Part shown: piece by piece, positions 13,385 through 25,206 of the stretch
How positions within the stretch are numbered: the first letter of the stretch is position 1
Layout: each line of letters starts with the position of its first letter
Source of the DNA: Combretum micranthum
Lineage: Eukaryota; Streptophyta; Magnoliopsida; Myrtales; Combretaceae
Direction of reading: 5' to 3'
DNA length: 64,000 bases
NCBI GenBank assembly: GCA_024138025.1
Contig: JAMXBD010000095.1
Coordinates: 248,001 to 312,000, forward strand
Program-made: the position numbers and the translations under genes
Notes under the pieces: model-generated
Databases searched by the model: none
What the model saw: the letters and a program-made list of their open reading frames with translations, nothing else
What the model was told of the DNA's origin: nothing

Positions 13385-13811
13385 AAATACTTTCTTGCAC
13401 TATTAGCATTCCAAGTCTAGGGGATTGGTTGTCTGTCTTCACACTAGGAGGTAGTCACCATTGCTTATATTTTCTGTGACTTGGACTAGGTCTTCCTATG
13501 TGGAGGCTAGTTTGCCCTAGCCTTCTCTTGCTCCCATAATGGTTAACTTTCAGCACACATGGTCACCTAGTTGAAACTCCTTGTGCTTGACTTTCATGCC
13601 ATATGAGAAGAAAACTGTTAGCTGATATGCTATTAGTCTTTCTGATGCCTTGTCATAGACCTCATCGATTGTGTTATAGTTAGATCGTATCTTATTTTGG
13701 TTACTAAAATATGAAACTCTTAAGTTCTAAAGATTGGGAGTAAGTGATGGGAATCGCAATTCATTTAGACTGATATCTTGATCTAAAGTTAGAGTATTGG
13801 TGAACTTAGCT
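13385..13811 (-). pseudogene. Tat-like integrase C-terminal region, decayed
   Basis: Read on the minus strand, there is a block with ASERLIAYQL (about 13650) and then MKVKHKEFQLGDHV (about 13560-13600). This corresponds to the K-x-R/H-x-F-x-x-GD-x-V motif that follows the catalytic core in Ty3/Gypsy integrases. It is followed by a degraded GKL..EDLVQVTENISNGDY block, equivalent to the usual GKL-P-W-GPY-V segment. Stops interrupt it (for example after GDHVC). In life this domain helps integrase bind target DNA. The preceding catalytic core is absent here. The tandem array lying downstream on the minus strand fits a Tat-type 3' end. Confidence 0.6.
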
Positions 13812-16340
13812 CAACAAATCATTATGAATAAATCGAAAAAAGGTGAGATGGAATATTTATGGGGATATATGATGCACTTTGCTAGTAGGCATGATTTAGT
13901 GAGCCTAAGCATGGAGGAAAGGCAAGATTGGAAGAAAAAGTTGCAAATGTTGAAGTCATACCTGTGCCCAAGATAGTGAGTAAGAAAGCAAACAAAGTCA
14001 TAGAGGAAGGCATGACCCAATGTATGCCTATGCCCATAACCATGATGACTGACACGATAGTTTTTGGGACCGTAAGCACATTGATTTCAAAGAAAGGAGG
14101 AGGGCCAAGAGGTCACTCCTTACGGCATGGCTGTGCCTAGGCTAATGCATGTACTTACGACTGTGAAAAATGCTTGTTTCAGTGTCTGACTGTGCAACTA
14201 GAGAAGTATACCCCGTTGCGTAGTCGTAGCATGTAGCGTACTTTCATGTCCTATTTCAATTGCTTCTTTTAAGTTTCCTATTTTGTTCGTTTGCTTTTTA
14301 TCTTCCATTATTGTTGGTTCCAAATATGTAACCAAGAGAGAGGGAGATGATTTGAATCATTACTTAGAAAATTAAAACTTTTTGAAACAAAATTGAAAAC
14401 TCCTTAATGACTTGGATTAATTAGCATGAAAATAATGTGTGCAACTTAATTGATTAAAATAATAAATAAAAGATGTGCACAATTAAAAGACAGATGGGGA
14501 AGAAAAGTTAAGATGGCAATATAAAATGGTTTGGCCTTGTGCCTATGTCCACTATTCCATCTCCAAGCCAGACACTTCATAATCGAAATGGGTATGTTCT
14601 ACTAATCCAATTAAAAATCTTGATTATAAATGGTCATAATTCAACTCTACTCAACCTCCCAGCTTCCCCTAAAGCTAACACTGACTATAGAGCTTGTAAT
14701 ACAAATCAAAACAAGAGCACTCTACAATTCCTTCTCCAAACAATCAAGAAGCAAAGTTTAAAAGAAATTGCAATAAGTTATGATGCACAATACAGATCGA
14801 TGATCATGAGAATTTCTCTTTGGCAACATGTTGTTTTTCTTCTTATATTTTTCTCTTTTTCGTTGTCTTTGAAATTTTCTGCATATATAGGCTTCATTTC
14901 CTCAACGATTGTAACATCATGTCTTGAATGTCTTGAATATTTTGTATTCAAATTTAAAAATGACCGTTTGTAACGTTGCCTATTATTCAATTCCATAACT
15001 AATATATTTGAATTGAAAAACTATCCAATTATTGTGAAAGGCGTTTTTAAAACGTTCCTTATTGTATTCTTTCATAATTGAAATATTCTTATTTATTGAT
15101 TAGTATCTTTTACCTTCGTGTCTTCAAAGTCTTCACGTAATGGAGTTGAATTTGTAAAGCTACAGCAGCTTGTAAAACAAATCTTCATAACATTTTCATT
15201 AAATGCAAACTTCAACGAACTTTAATGATCTAATGATTCCCCATGGATTATATTCCCACTTAATGGAACATATGAATACATTATCCAAATGTATTCATCT
15301 TTTGGAGCTGGGCCTTGAAAACTCATTTAATGATGATTTGATTCGGTTTCTAATCATTCTGAGATTAACTCATGTCTTGTTCTTGATAAACTAATACATT
15401 CTAGAATTCTTTCTGAGTTGTCTTCTCTTTAGTTGTTTTTCTAGTGTTCTTTCTAGAGTTCCTTCTAGGTATAACTTATCTTGTTCTACTTTTACAATAT
15501 AGTTTCTGGAGTTCGTTCTGGGTTGTCTTTTTCTTTTAATATTCTTAAAATCAAACATTCTAGACAATCCTCTAGGTAATTTGATGCTTATTTATTTCTT
15601 TAATTTTTCAAATTATTATACACTTAATAAATCTAATAGTAATTTCTTTAATCTTTTTATTATCGTAAAAACTTCTTTAAAGAGTCCAACAATTATTACC
15701 CTTGCCTAACTTGTGGGAGTATATAAATTAAGGTTATGTTAGCATTAGGTAGCCATCTTTTGACATCTTGACATCCTTCGTGGATAACTGCCTCTTGAAT
15801 AATATTGAGTTTTATTGTCTCAAGATTATTTTGTTGTTCTTTTAATCATGCATCATACCAATTGAGTAAAAATACTAGTTTGATTCTTTTTTTGATGCAT
15901 CATATCAAGGATCGATCATTCATATCTTTAATTTCATTTTTTTACCTGAATCATAAAACCCAAAAAATATATAGCAAATCCTTATATTGCATTATATTAC
16001 TAGATCCATAAAATATGCAAATTCTCCAATCTGTATTAGTAAGGTTGTAAATGAGTTAAGTCGAGATGGTATAGTGCTGAGTTCGAATTCTAGTTCAACT
16101 TAAAATTTCAAAGCTTGAGCTTAGTTTGAGTTTGTCAAAACTTAAGATTTTAAGCTCCAATTCGACTTGAAGTAACACCTTATAATCTTGAGTTCAATTC
16201 GATTAAGATTGTTTAGGCTTGATATTTTAAAAAATAGTTTTTTAATACTAATTAGAATAATATCAATACTTAAACTTGATTCGAATTCGATTAACATGTA
16301 TGCTTAACTCAAGCTTAATAGAGATCAATTAGGCTCGTGA
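13812..16340. other. unassigned repeat-derived sequence
   Basis: Only short unrelated frames are seen (for example 13928-14140 plus and 14539-14973 plus). The stretch near 14528-14580 (GGTTTGGCCTTGTGCCTATG) resembles non-coding sequence I associate with plant Copia elements. The stretch 15395-15550 repeats TTCTAGAGTTC-like words. I find no domain and no RNA gene. Confidence 0.3.
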
Positions 16341-17563
16341 TTTAATTGAGCTAAACATATAAAGTTCTAACAAGGTTCTGATCACAATAACGATATTCGG
16401 TTCCCTAATTCTATTAGGGCTCTGATCACAAATCAATAAAGAAAAGGCTTTTACCTTATGTGGATTTTAAACACGTCAGTGAAGCGGATCTATAGGCACT
16501 ATGATATCATGAGCTCCTTCTGTGGTATCCACATGAATGAACATGTTATAATGGGATTTAGTGTCCTAGCACTCTTTAGAACTATTCTAAATCAGTACAA
16601 CAAGAGCTCTCATGTTTTCTCTCTTTTCGAGGAACGTAAAATTTCTCTATAGATCTTATGTTGATGGCCAGCATCGATAAACCTAGATGAGAGCCATGAA
16701 TGTCTTTTTATAGTGATAGCAATATCCTCGTGAATAAGGATATTGACATTAATGGGACCCCTAATCCAATTAAGGTTTCCTAATTTAAGAGATACATCTT
16801 GTTTCAATCATCCTATTCAAATAGTGAAGATTATAATTTATTATTTTTAACCATTTAAGACTAATAAAAAATTAGAAAATTTCCACTAGGCTTGTTTAAA
16901 TTAAACCCATGACCCATTTGGTTCCTTCTTTGTGTTTGACCTTATAGGTTCACTTAATGTTGATAATAAGCTCAAAATTCTTTTCCAGCCCACAAGACAT
17001 AAGTGCCCTCTAACAAGATGTTATGTTTACCTAAATTGAGTGAAGATCGGTGATTTGACCTTATCTATTAAATAATCAATTATTTAGTCTCTTTGGCACA
17101 CATTATCTGATGATTAGACATGAGGCATGGATCATGTTACTCATATATTATTTAATCACAAGTTTTCTTAATTCTAGAGTTTGACTTAATAAACTAAATG
17201 TCATTGATAACTCCTTATCAATTCATTTGAGCACGACCATGCATTTTTCTTAGTCTTATTCTTCAAGAGAGACCAAAAGATATCTCTATCAAATTAATGA
17301 GAGGGACAAATTTCTTAACGAGTACTCATATCCCTCAACATAATTTATTTCATATCCTTATGATCATCTGGTTAAAGGTGAGGAAGAATCGAATCAAAAG
17401 ATGGAAATCACTATGTAGAGATCCATAATGTTATCCGGTCAAAGGACTAAAATAACAACACTGTGAGGAGAAGTACTCATAACAAAGATCCATATAATAC
17501 TCTTATAGTGAGTTGATCTAATACAATGTACTCCTATATGCATCTATGTGGTGAATTGATATC
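16341..17563 (-). repeat. probable LTR of an unidentified retroelement, left part
   Basis: Non-coding sequence that continues, after removal of the Athila-like insertion, into 30478-30804. On the minus strand it has a TATA-like GCTATCACTATAAAAAG (about 16707-16723), followed by leader-like sequence and a terminal GATCAGAACCTTGTTAG (about 16366-16382). This looks like an LTR, possibly Copia, read right to left. The outer borders are uncertain. The last five bases, ATATC (17559-17563), are the target duplication of the Athila-like element. Confidence 0.35.
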
Positions 17564-18905
17564 TGATAAGTGTCCAAAGACCCGAATTGTTGGTACTATA
17601 TTGGGCATATTTTATATGCTATTTGTTTAAATATTGAGGAAAAGGATCTTTATTGAGTTAATCTTTTGTTTCAGAGACAATCATCAAACAATCGAGCTTT
17701 TCAAGGGATTATCAAGGAAAGAAGCCAAGTTTTGGAGATTTTTGGAGCTTTTGCGGAGTTGCTACCCATACACTAATGACATTCACACCATTAGTGTACT
17801 TTTGGAGGAGCGTTTTTTTTTTTTAAGAAATTTTGAAGATTTAGCCAAGAATCAAGGGTACACGACCTCTCATACACTAGTTGTGTATATTAGGTCGTGT
17901 ACATGTGCCAACAAGGGAAACACATGCTACTTTAATGAGTACATGACCCCGATGTACACGGGTCGTGTAGGCATTAATGTATATATATACATGCCTTCTT
18001 GCGAAAAAAATTCATTCATTCAATATAGAAACTTTATCCCAGAACCCTAGGGACGCCTTTGGAGAGCTCTTGAAGGGGGAAAACCGTGCTTCCATTTGAG
18101 ATTCTCAACTACACATCTATAAAGGTTTTATCTTGATGATTTCTCCTTTTTCTTATTCCATTATGCTTATTATTTGTGTTGTTATCTTTTCTATGGAAGA
18201 GTAGTTGTGTAACCCTAGGTTTTGAGAAACCCTAGCCTTCATGTAAAGACTTGTTAATCACTTGAATGTAAATTGATTTTGGATTTGCTTCATGATATAT
18301 AATGTTGTTTGTGATAATTTTAGGTCAAAGTTGTTACAAACTCGATTCTTGTTAATATGAAAGAGATTTCGGTTAAGGAGTATGATCTCTCATGAGCAAA
18401 GGGGTTAAGTAATCCACTAGAAATAGGGTTTTTCTAACTTTCTATCGATTAGGGTTCATGAGCTTTAAGCGATTCTAAATTGACCTTTGTGACGGAAGAA
18501 ATTCCCACTTTTGCAATTTAGGGTTAGGGTTTAATTAACTTGAAGAGAGTAATTAATCTATTTAAGTAACCGATAGTTCAAAATCAAAGTTCATTCAAGT
18601 GAATCCACTTTTAGAGATGAAGGAGGCTAGGGTTGATCAAAACCAAGGGTTTTGTTCATTTAATTGTGCATATCTTGAGTTAGGATTCTTGGGTTCATTT
18701 TAGATTAGAATTACTGATTAGTTCAGTATAAAATTCACTCTTGACTTGGCTAGATAATAGTTAAAGGGTAATTACTAGTAGATGCACATTGATTCCCAGG
18801 ACGATATCCGAGTTAAATTCTATACTACACGATAGGTGCACTGCCTTGTGTGGATCTAGAATTTACAAGATTATAAAGTTTAAAACTTAAAGATTCGACA
18901 CATCA
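17564..18905 (+). repeat. 5' LTR of the Athila-type element
   Basis: 1342 bp, starts TGATAAGTGTCC and ends GATTCGACACATCA. It contains a palindrome-rich stretch at about 17858-17972, built on TACACGAC / GTCGTGTA words, and a TTTATCCCAGAACCCTAG region near 18033-18050. Compared with the 3' LTR it lacks one 11-bp GGGTCGTGTAG unit and a 16-bp stretch near 18654. Confidence 0.95.
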
Positions 18906-18912
18906 GAGTTTT

Positions 18913-18930
18913 TGGCGTCGTTGCCGGGGA
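18913..18930 (+). promoter_or_regulatory. primer binding site, tRNA-Asp type
   Basis: TGGCGTCGTTGCCGGGGA starts seven bases after the 5' LTR. It differs by one transition from the TGGCGCCGTTGCCGGGGA sequence usual in Athila elements, which pairs with the 3' end of tRNA-Asp to prime minus-strand DNA synthesis. Confidence 0.85.
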
Positions 18931-19114
18931 ATCAAGCAATATTAGGAAAGCCTTAGTAGCTATTACTTTAGTCTTTTCTTTTGTTTTGTTTCTTCTTTTT
19001 CTTTTCCTTCTTTCTTTCTTCTTTTCCTTTCTCTCATTCTTTGTTTTATTTTCCTCTCTTTTTCTCAAGGAATTAATTATGGAATCCTAATCTTGTGTGT
19101 CTCTTTTACAGTGT

Positions 19115-20660
19115 ATGACCAGGAGTTCTTCCTCATCTACAACTCCATTAGATCCTGAGATCGAGAGGACACTCACAAGAATCAGAAGGAATACAAGTGC
19201 GAACACTTCTGGACAAGCAGATATTGAGGGAAGAACACTGGATTTGAGGGGAGAAGAACAATTGGGTTTGGAAGACTTAGATGAGAATAGCATTAATCCA
19301 GATCTAAGAAGAGGAACAGAAGGAGAACATCAACAAGAAATCAACATGGAGGACCCTAATGTGCTAAGAACAAATATGGATTATGTAAGACCTTCTCTTC
19401 AAGGCACTGCTCCAACAATTGTGAAACCCCCAATTGGGGCAAACAATTTTGAGATCAAGGGGACCATGCTTCAACTTCTACAACAATATTGTCAATTTGA
19501 TGGACTACCCGATGAAGATCTCCACTCTCACATCCAAACATTTCTGGAGATATGTGAGACCTGCAAGATGAATGGAGTGGATGATGATGCCATTCGTACT
19601 AGACTATTCCCTTTTTCTTTGAGAGGGAAAGCAAAAAATTGGCTTACATCATTGGGACCAGGAGCACTTACCACATGAGACGAAACAGTGAAGCAGTTTT
19701 TGGACAACTATTTTCCACCTTGCAAAACTGCTAAACTCCGGAATGATATCTCATCCTTTGGCCAAAATGATTCCGAGACTCTATTTGATGCTTAGCAACG
19801 ATGGAAAGAGCTTCTTAGAAAATTTCCTCATCACCAAATTCCACCATGGTTGCAAGTTCAAACATTTTATAAGGTTGAATCAAATCACTCGCCAGCTTAT
19901 TGATGCATCTGCCGTGGTACTCTGAATTCAAAGACCCCAGAAGAATCCCTCAAATTGTTTGAGGAAATGGCTAGAAACAATTATCAATGGGGAAACAACC
20001 GGGGGAAGCAAAGAGCTACTGGGGTGTATGAGGTAGATATTTGCTTACCTCTTTGGTCGCTAAGATGGATGCCCTTGGTGCTCAAGTTATGAGCATCAAG
20101 AATCAACAACAATCACCACAGTCACTTTTACCATGAAGGGATGTTTGATGGTGGTTATCATCCAGAGCAACTTGAGCAAGTGGACTACTTGGGGAATCAA
20201 AACAGGCAGCAAAATAACCCGTTCAGTAGTACCTACAACCCAGGATGGAGGAATCACCCTAATTTCTCCTGGAGTAACCAAAATGCTCAAAGGCCAAATT
20301 TTCCACCAGGGTTTCAAAGGCCACAGATGCTTCCATACCAGCAGTTGCCATCATCATCATCAAATCCACAACCCCAGCTTGAGAAGAAATCCAACTTGTA
20401 GGAAGTACTTAACCAATTCATACAAAGCTCAGATGCAAGGCACAGGAATCAAGAAGCCTCAATTCACAACTTGGAAAAACAAATTGGCTAGCTAGCCAAG
20501 ATGTTTCAGAAAGGCAAGTAGGCTCTCTCCCGAGAAATACTGAGAACAATTCTAAGGAGCAAGCTAAGGCTATTAGCTTGCGAAGCGGCAAAGAGTTTCC
20601 AAGTAAAAGTGGAGAGACACCTACAGTAGTGCCTGAGAAGGCATGTAAGAAAGGTTAAGG
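19115..20660 (+). pseudogene. Athila-type gag, broken by stops and frameshifts
   Basis: Gag would form the cytoplasmic particle. The ATG at 19115 is chosen because it gives MTRSSSSSTTPLDPEIERT, the first residues after a CTTTTACAG acceptor-like sequence. The core block with FDGLPDEDLHSHIQTFLEIC and LRGKAKNWLTSL lies at 19495-19660. The frame then meets TGA at 19676-19678 and TAG at 19793-19795. Both stand where this family has tryptophan, so each is one G-to-A step from TGG. Frameshifts follow near 19880 and 19918. The C-terminal block with NPGWRNHPNFSW lies at about 20235-20275. A 100-bp pyrimidine-rich tract (18970-19075) precedes the start. Confidence 0.85.
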
Positions 20661-21705
20661 TGCTGAGAAGGAGGTCTCCTCACCAATGGAGAAACAACCC
20701 CTACTTGTAAAAGAATACACACCAAGGATACCATATCCTACCCGGTTGAACCAAAGCAAGGACAAGGAGTAGTTTGGGAAATTCTTAGATCTGTTCAAGC
20801 AACTCCACATCAACATTTCATTTGTGGAAGCCCTCTCCCAAATGCCTAAATATGCTAAGTTCCTCAAGGAACTCCTTTCAAACAAGCGGAAGTTAGAAGA
20901 CGTGTCAACTGTGGAAATAGGAGCAAATTGCTCCTCAATCATTCAAAACAAGCTGCCTCCTAAACTGAAGGATCCCGGAAGCTTCATCATACCATGTAGG
21001 GTAGGAGAGCTATGTGAGGAGAAAGCCCTATTCATTTTTCCAAAAATTGGGTTTGGCGGACCCCACACCAACTCGCATGAGTCTTCAACTAGCGGACCGT
21101 TCAGTGAAAATCCCTAGAGGAGTCATTGAGGATGTGCTAGTAAAGGTTGGCAAGTTTATTTACCCCGTGGACTTTGTTGTTCTTGATATTGATGACGAGG
21201 GAGATGTTCCATTAATTTTGGGTCAGCCTTTCTTAGCAACCGCGAGAGCTGTTATTGATGTGGAGGAGGGAAAGCTAACTCTCAGGGTAGGAGATGAGGA
21301 GCTTGTGGTTACTGTGGCTGCAGCATTGAAGAAGCCTATGAGATTGGATGATTCGTGCTATTATATTGATATTATTGATTCTTCAATGGCTGAACATGCA
21401 GAAGAGATACTTTCACGGGACAAGGTAGAATTGAGCTTGGTTTCCGACAAGGGGAAGGAATTAATAGATCTTGAAGTGGAGGAGATTGTGAGGGAGTTGG
21501 ATATTGCTGAAGAATTCTTGCCCATAAAGGGGTTTGAGGAACTTGAGCTTGATAGTGAGAGGCGGTTGAGATCATCGATCGAGGAACCACCTACACTCGA
21601 ATTGAAACAACTTCCAGAACACCTTGAATATGCATTCTTGGAGGAAAATTCCAAACTTCCTGTGATCATTGCTTCGGCACTTCAAGTGAGTATAAGCAGC
21701 AGTTA
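20661..21705 (+). pseudogene. Athila-type protease region lacking its catalytic segment
   Basis: Upstream part: the block RIPYPTRLNQSKDKE, then a stop (TAG, about 20770), then FGKFLDLFKQLHINISFVEA. A block with LPPKLKDPGSFIIPCRVG (about 20955-21010) is the usual lead-in to the aspartic protease. The next expected stretch, the Asp-Leu-Gly-Ala-Ser active site, is missing. The sequence jumps at about 21030 from the EKAL residues to YSFFQKLGLADPTPTRMSLQ in another frame. The rest of the fold is present: LADRSVKIPRGVIEDVLVKV, then VPLILGQPFLATARAVIDV (about 21200-21270). The missing piece is roughly 35 bases by inference. Without it the protein could not cleave the gag-pol precursor. Confidence 0.85.
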
Positions 21706-23100
21706 TTGAAAGTTCTCAAAGCACATAAACGTGCTATCGCCTGGAAGATAGAGGACATAAAGGGTATCAATCCGTCTTTTTGCACGCATAAAATTTTGTT
21801 GGAAGAAGGATTTAAGTCAGTCATTCAACCTCAAAGACGACTAAATCCTAATATGAAGGAAGTAGTGAAGAAAGAAGTCATCAAACTTCTGGATGCCGGC
21901 TTGATATACCCGATTTCTGATAGTACTTGGGTGAGCCCAACCCAAGTAGTGCCTAAAAAGGGGGGAATGACTGTGGTCCCTAATGAAAGAAATGAACTTG
22001 TTCCCATGAGGACAGTTACTGGTTGGCGTGTGTGCATTGATTATAGAAAATTGAATGAAGCCACCAGGAAGGATCATTTTCCCTTGCCCTTCATTGATCA
22101 GATGCTAGAAAGGCTTGCAGGGCACATGTATTACTGTTACCTGGATGGCATGTCGGGGTACTTTCAAATTCCTATTGCCCCAGAGGACCAAGAGAAGACT
22201 ACATTTACATGTCCTTATGGCACTTACGCTTATAGACGAATGCCCTTCGGACTTTGTAATGCACCTGCCACATTTCAACGATGCATGTTGAGTGTTTTTG
22301 AAGATCTGGTTGAAGACATAATGGAAGTGTTCATGGATGATTTCTCAGTTTGGAGACTCGTTTGAACAGTGTTTAGCTAATTTGGAGAAAGTCTTGATCC
22401 GATGTGAGGAAACCAATCTAGTGCTAAATTGGGAAAAGTGCCACTTTATGTGCACAGAAGGCATAGTACTTGGGCACAAAATTTCGCAGAGAGGGATTGA
22501 AGTGGATAGGGCTAAAGTAGAGATCATTGCAAGATTGCCACCTCCAACATCTGTAAGAGCTATTCGCAGTTTTTTGGGACATGCGGGTTCTATAGAAGGT
22601 TCATCAAGGACTTCTCCAAAATCGCCCGGCCTCTTACTAGGCTTTTGGAGAAGGATGTGGTGTTTGAGTTCGATCAAGATTGTTTAGAAGCCTTTAGATT
22701 GCTGAAGGAGAAATTGACTCAAGCTCCCATCATGATTGCTCCTAATTGGGATCTTCCATTTGAGCTCATGTGTGATGCGAGTGACTTCGCAGTTGGGGCG
22801 GTTCTTGGCCAAAGACATGATAAGCACTTTAGGCCCATTCACTATGCCAGTAGAACTTTGAACCGTGCACAAGAGAACTACTACTACTGAAAAGGAGTTA
22901 TTGGCGGTGGTCTTCGCCTTTGATAAGTTTCGACCCTACCTTGTATTGTCGAAGGTTATTGTGTATACTGATCATTCGGCCCTTAAATTTTTATTATCCA
23001 AGACTGATGCAAAACCAAGACTGATTCGATGGATATTGCTCCTACAAGAGTTCGATCTGGAAATTCATGATAAGAAGGATCGGAAAACTTGGCGGCCGAT
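21706..23100 (+). pseudogene. Athila-type reverse transcriptase and RNase H, several frameshifts
   Basis: RT (from 21706) shows the VVPKKGG and WRVCIDYRKLNEATRKDHFP motifs, then DGMSGYFQIPIAPEDQEKT, MPFGLCNAPATFQRCM and the catalytic FMDDFSV (about 22331-22351). Frameshifts follow directly after FMDDFSV (about 22350), inside the SFLGHAG motif (about 22590), at the ENY/TTEKELL boundary (about 22886) and at about 23085. RNase H residues are visible as CDASDFAVGAVLG (about 22770-22808), [13 protein letters not shown] and [12 protein letters not shown]. Each break is explained by one or two missing or extra bases, mostly beside short homopolymers. RT and RNase H would convert the genomic RNA to DNA in the particle. 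Confidence 0.9.
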
Positions 23101-24511
23101 CATTTATCAAGGCTAGAAGATCCACACCGAGGTGAATTGGGAGAGGATGACATAAATGACCGATTTCCTGAAGAAAGGTTGTATGCAGTTTATCAACTTT
23201 TGAGTTTGGCAATCACGGAGCCACCTTGGTTTGCTGATATAGCAAACTATCTTGTTGCACGAGTTTTCCCTAGTGAATTGAATTATCATGCAAGAAAAAA
23301 GTTCTTCTCAGATCTCAAGCACTATTATTGGGAAGACCCATTTCTATTTCGGGTTTGTGCGGATCAGATAATTCGTCGTTGTGTGTCTCATGCTGAAGGG
23401 TGGAAAATTCTAGGGGATTGTCATTCGGGCCCTGTTGGTGGCCACTATAGTGCAAATCGTACTGCCCACAAGGTCTTGGAGGCCGGTTTTTATTGGCCAT
23501 CTATATTTAGAGATGCGCACCATCTAGTCTCTCTTTGTGATCGATGCCAAAGAGTGGGAACTACATCAAGAAGAGATGAAATGCCACAAAACTACATTCT
23601 AGGATGTGAAGTTTTCGACTTGTGGGGCATAGATTTTGTTGGTCCACTTCCACCATCCTACGGGAACAAGTATATACTTGTAGCAGTGGATTATGTCTCG
23701 AAATGGGTGGAAGCTCAGGCTTTACCCACCAACGACGCAAGAGTGGTATGCAAGTTCCTGAGGAAGTTATTTGCCCGGTTTGGAACCCCTAGAGCTATTA
23801 TTAGTGATAGGGGGACACATTTTTGTAATGACCAAATGGATAGGATCTTGAAGAGATATGGGGTGACACATCGCATAGCAACTGCTTATCACCCACAGAC
23901 TAGTGGGCAAGTAGAAGTGACCAACAGAGAGCTCAAGAGGATTCTTGAGAAGACAGTGAGCCACCACAGGAAGGATTGGGCCGATAAGCTTGATGATGCC
24001 CTTTGGGCACATAGGACTGCATACAAAACACCACTCGGGACCACTCCCTATAGATTGGTGTACGGGAAAGCATGCCACTTGCCAGTTGAAGTCGACATAG
24101 AGCCTATTGGGCAATCAAGCAAGTGAACTTCGATTTGGGTGCAGGTCACAAAGGAAGTTTCAACTTAATGAGCTAGACGAGTGGAGGCTATTAGCCTATG
24201 AGAATATGAGACTCTATAAGGAGAAGACCAAGAGATTTCATGATGCACATATCCGTCACCCGAAGAAGTTCCAAGTAGGGGACCAAGTTCTCTTATTCAA
24301 TGCCAGGTTGAAGCTTTTCCCTGGCAAGCTGAAGTCCAGGTGGTCGGGTCCCTATCTGATCAAACAAATATTCCCACATGGAGCTGTGGAGTTAGAGCAC
24401 CCGGAACACGGTACTTTCAAGGTGAATGGCCAAAGAGTGAAGCTTTACATGGGTAATAGCCCGGAATTTGAAGGCCGAGAGGAGTTTCGACTCCAACCAC
24501 CAGCTAACTAA
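23089..24511 (+). pseudogene. Athila-type integrase, one frameshift near the C-terminal domain
   Basis: A long frame (23089-24126) carries the HHCC zinc-binding part, ending [10 protein letters not shown] at about 23537-23563. The DDE core follows: Asp in [17 protein letters not shown] (about 23620), Asp in [10 protein letters not shown] (about 23796) and Glu in [13 protein letters not shown] (about 23900). [20 protein letters not shown] follows. The frame is lost near 24100, and the C-terminal part resumes in the frame 24107-24511. That part includes FQVGDQVLLFNARLKLFPGK and WSGPYLIKQIFPHGAVELE. All three catalytic residues are retained. Apart from the shift this is the best preserved module of the element. 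Confidence 0.9.
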
Positions 24512-24781
24512 CTTTGATTAGTTCCTTTGTAAATAGTTTTTCTTTTTCTTTTTTTCTTTTTTCTCTTTTCTTGTTTTGTTTCTTTTGGATTTGCTATTCT
24601 GCAGTTTTTGGGGCAACTCCATGAAGAAATGGTGTTCTTGAGTTAAGTGTGGGGAAAAAGCTTCCCAATTATGAATCAAAGGACACAAACACTTTTCAAG
24701 TGTTGCAGGTAAGTCATCCTCCTCAAGTACTTTCATGAAAATCACTTTTCGAAAGATTTTTCCGAGCACAAAAATTTTTCC
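24512..24781 (+). other. post-pol spacer with internal polypurine-like sequence
   Basis: Non-coding. After a long T-rich tract (24536-24595) there is TTAAGTGTGGGGAAAAAG at about 24641-24658. It is very similar to the TTAAGTGTGGGGAAG in front of the 3' LTR, so it looks like a second, internal polypurine tract. Confidence 0.5.
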
Positions 24782-25206
24782 AGTATACACTACCCCTACA
24801 TGACTCATGTATGTGTAATAGGGTAGTGTATCAATTTTTCCAACAATCTGCGGAGTCACAAGCTATCCTACACGACTTGTGTATGGGTAGTGCATGTTGT
24901 GTAAAAATTTTAACAATCTGTGGAGTCACTAGCTGGACTACACGACCCGTGTAGGGGTCGTGTATGTACTTTTCACAATCTGTGGAGTCACGAGTCCCCC
25001 TACACAGGTCGTGTAGGGGTCGTGTATGAAAATTCCAATAAGCTGTGGACTCACTGGTGGGACTACACGACCCGTGTAGGGTCGTCGTGTATGTATATTT
25101 CGTGAGCTGTGGAGTCATGAGTCCCTCTACACGGGTCGTATAGGGGTCGTGTATGTATATTTCGTGAGCTGTGGAGTCACGAGTCCCCCTACACGGGTCG
25201 TGTACT
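24782..25206 (+). repeat. ~62-bp palindrome-rich tandem array, 6-7 units
   Basis: Units begin at about 24846, 24911, 24974, 25041, 25105 and 25167 with AGCTGTGGAGTCACGAGT-like words. Each continues into CTACACGACCCGTGTAG or its variants and GGGGTCGTGTATGTA. A more diverged unit precedes them (24782-24840). Each unit contains an inverted pair TACACGACC..GGTCGTGTA able to form a hairpin in RNA or single-stranded DNA. The same words occur in the LTRs of this element. The array sits just upstream of a TATA-like box, so a regulatory role for the third ORF is possible; that is inference. Confidence 0.85.

Noticed and set aside
14539..14973. 144-codon open frame on the plus strand
   Set aside because: No motif. 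It starts in a Copia-like non-coding stretch and its hydrophobic end is just T-rich sequence.
17634..18050. 138-codon frame in the Athila 5' LTR, with a shorter version in the 3' LTR
   Set aside because: The 3' LTR copy is disrupted by an indel, and the frame crosses the palindromic stretch, so there is no sign of coding constraint.
24782..25206. CRISPR-like regular repeats
   Set aside because: Units are contiguous tandem repeats of about 62 bp without unique spacers, in a plant retrotransposon.
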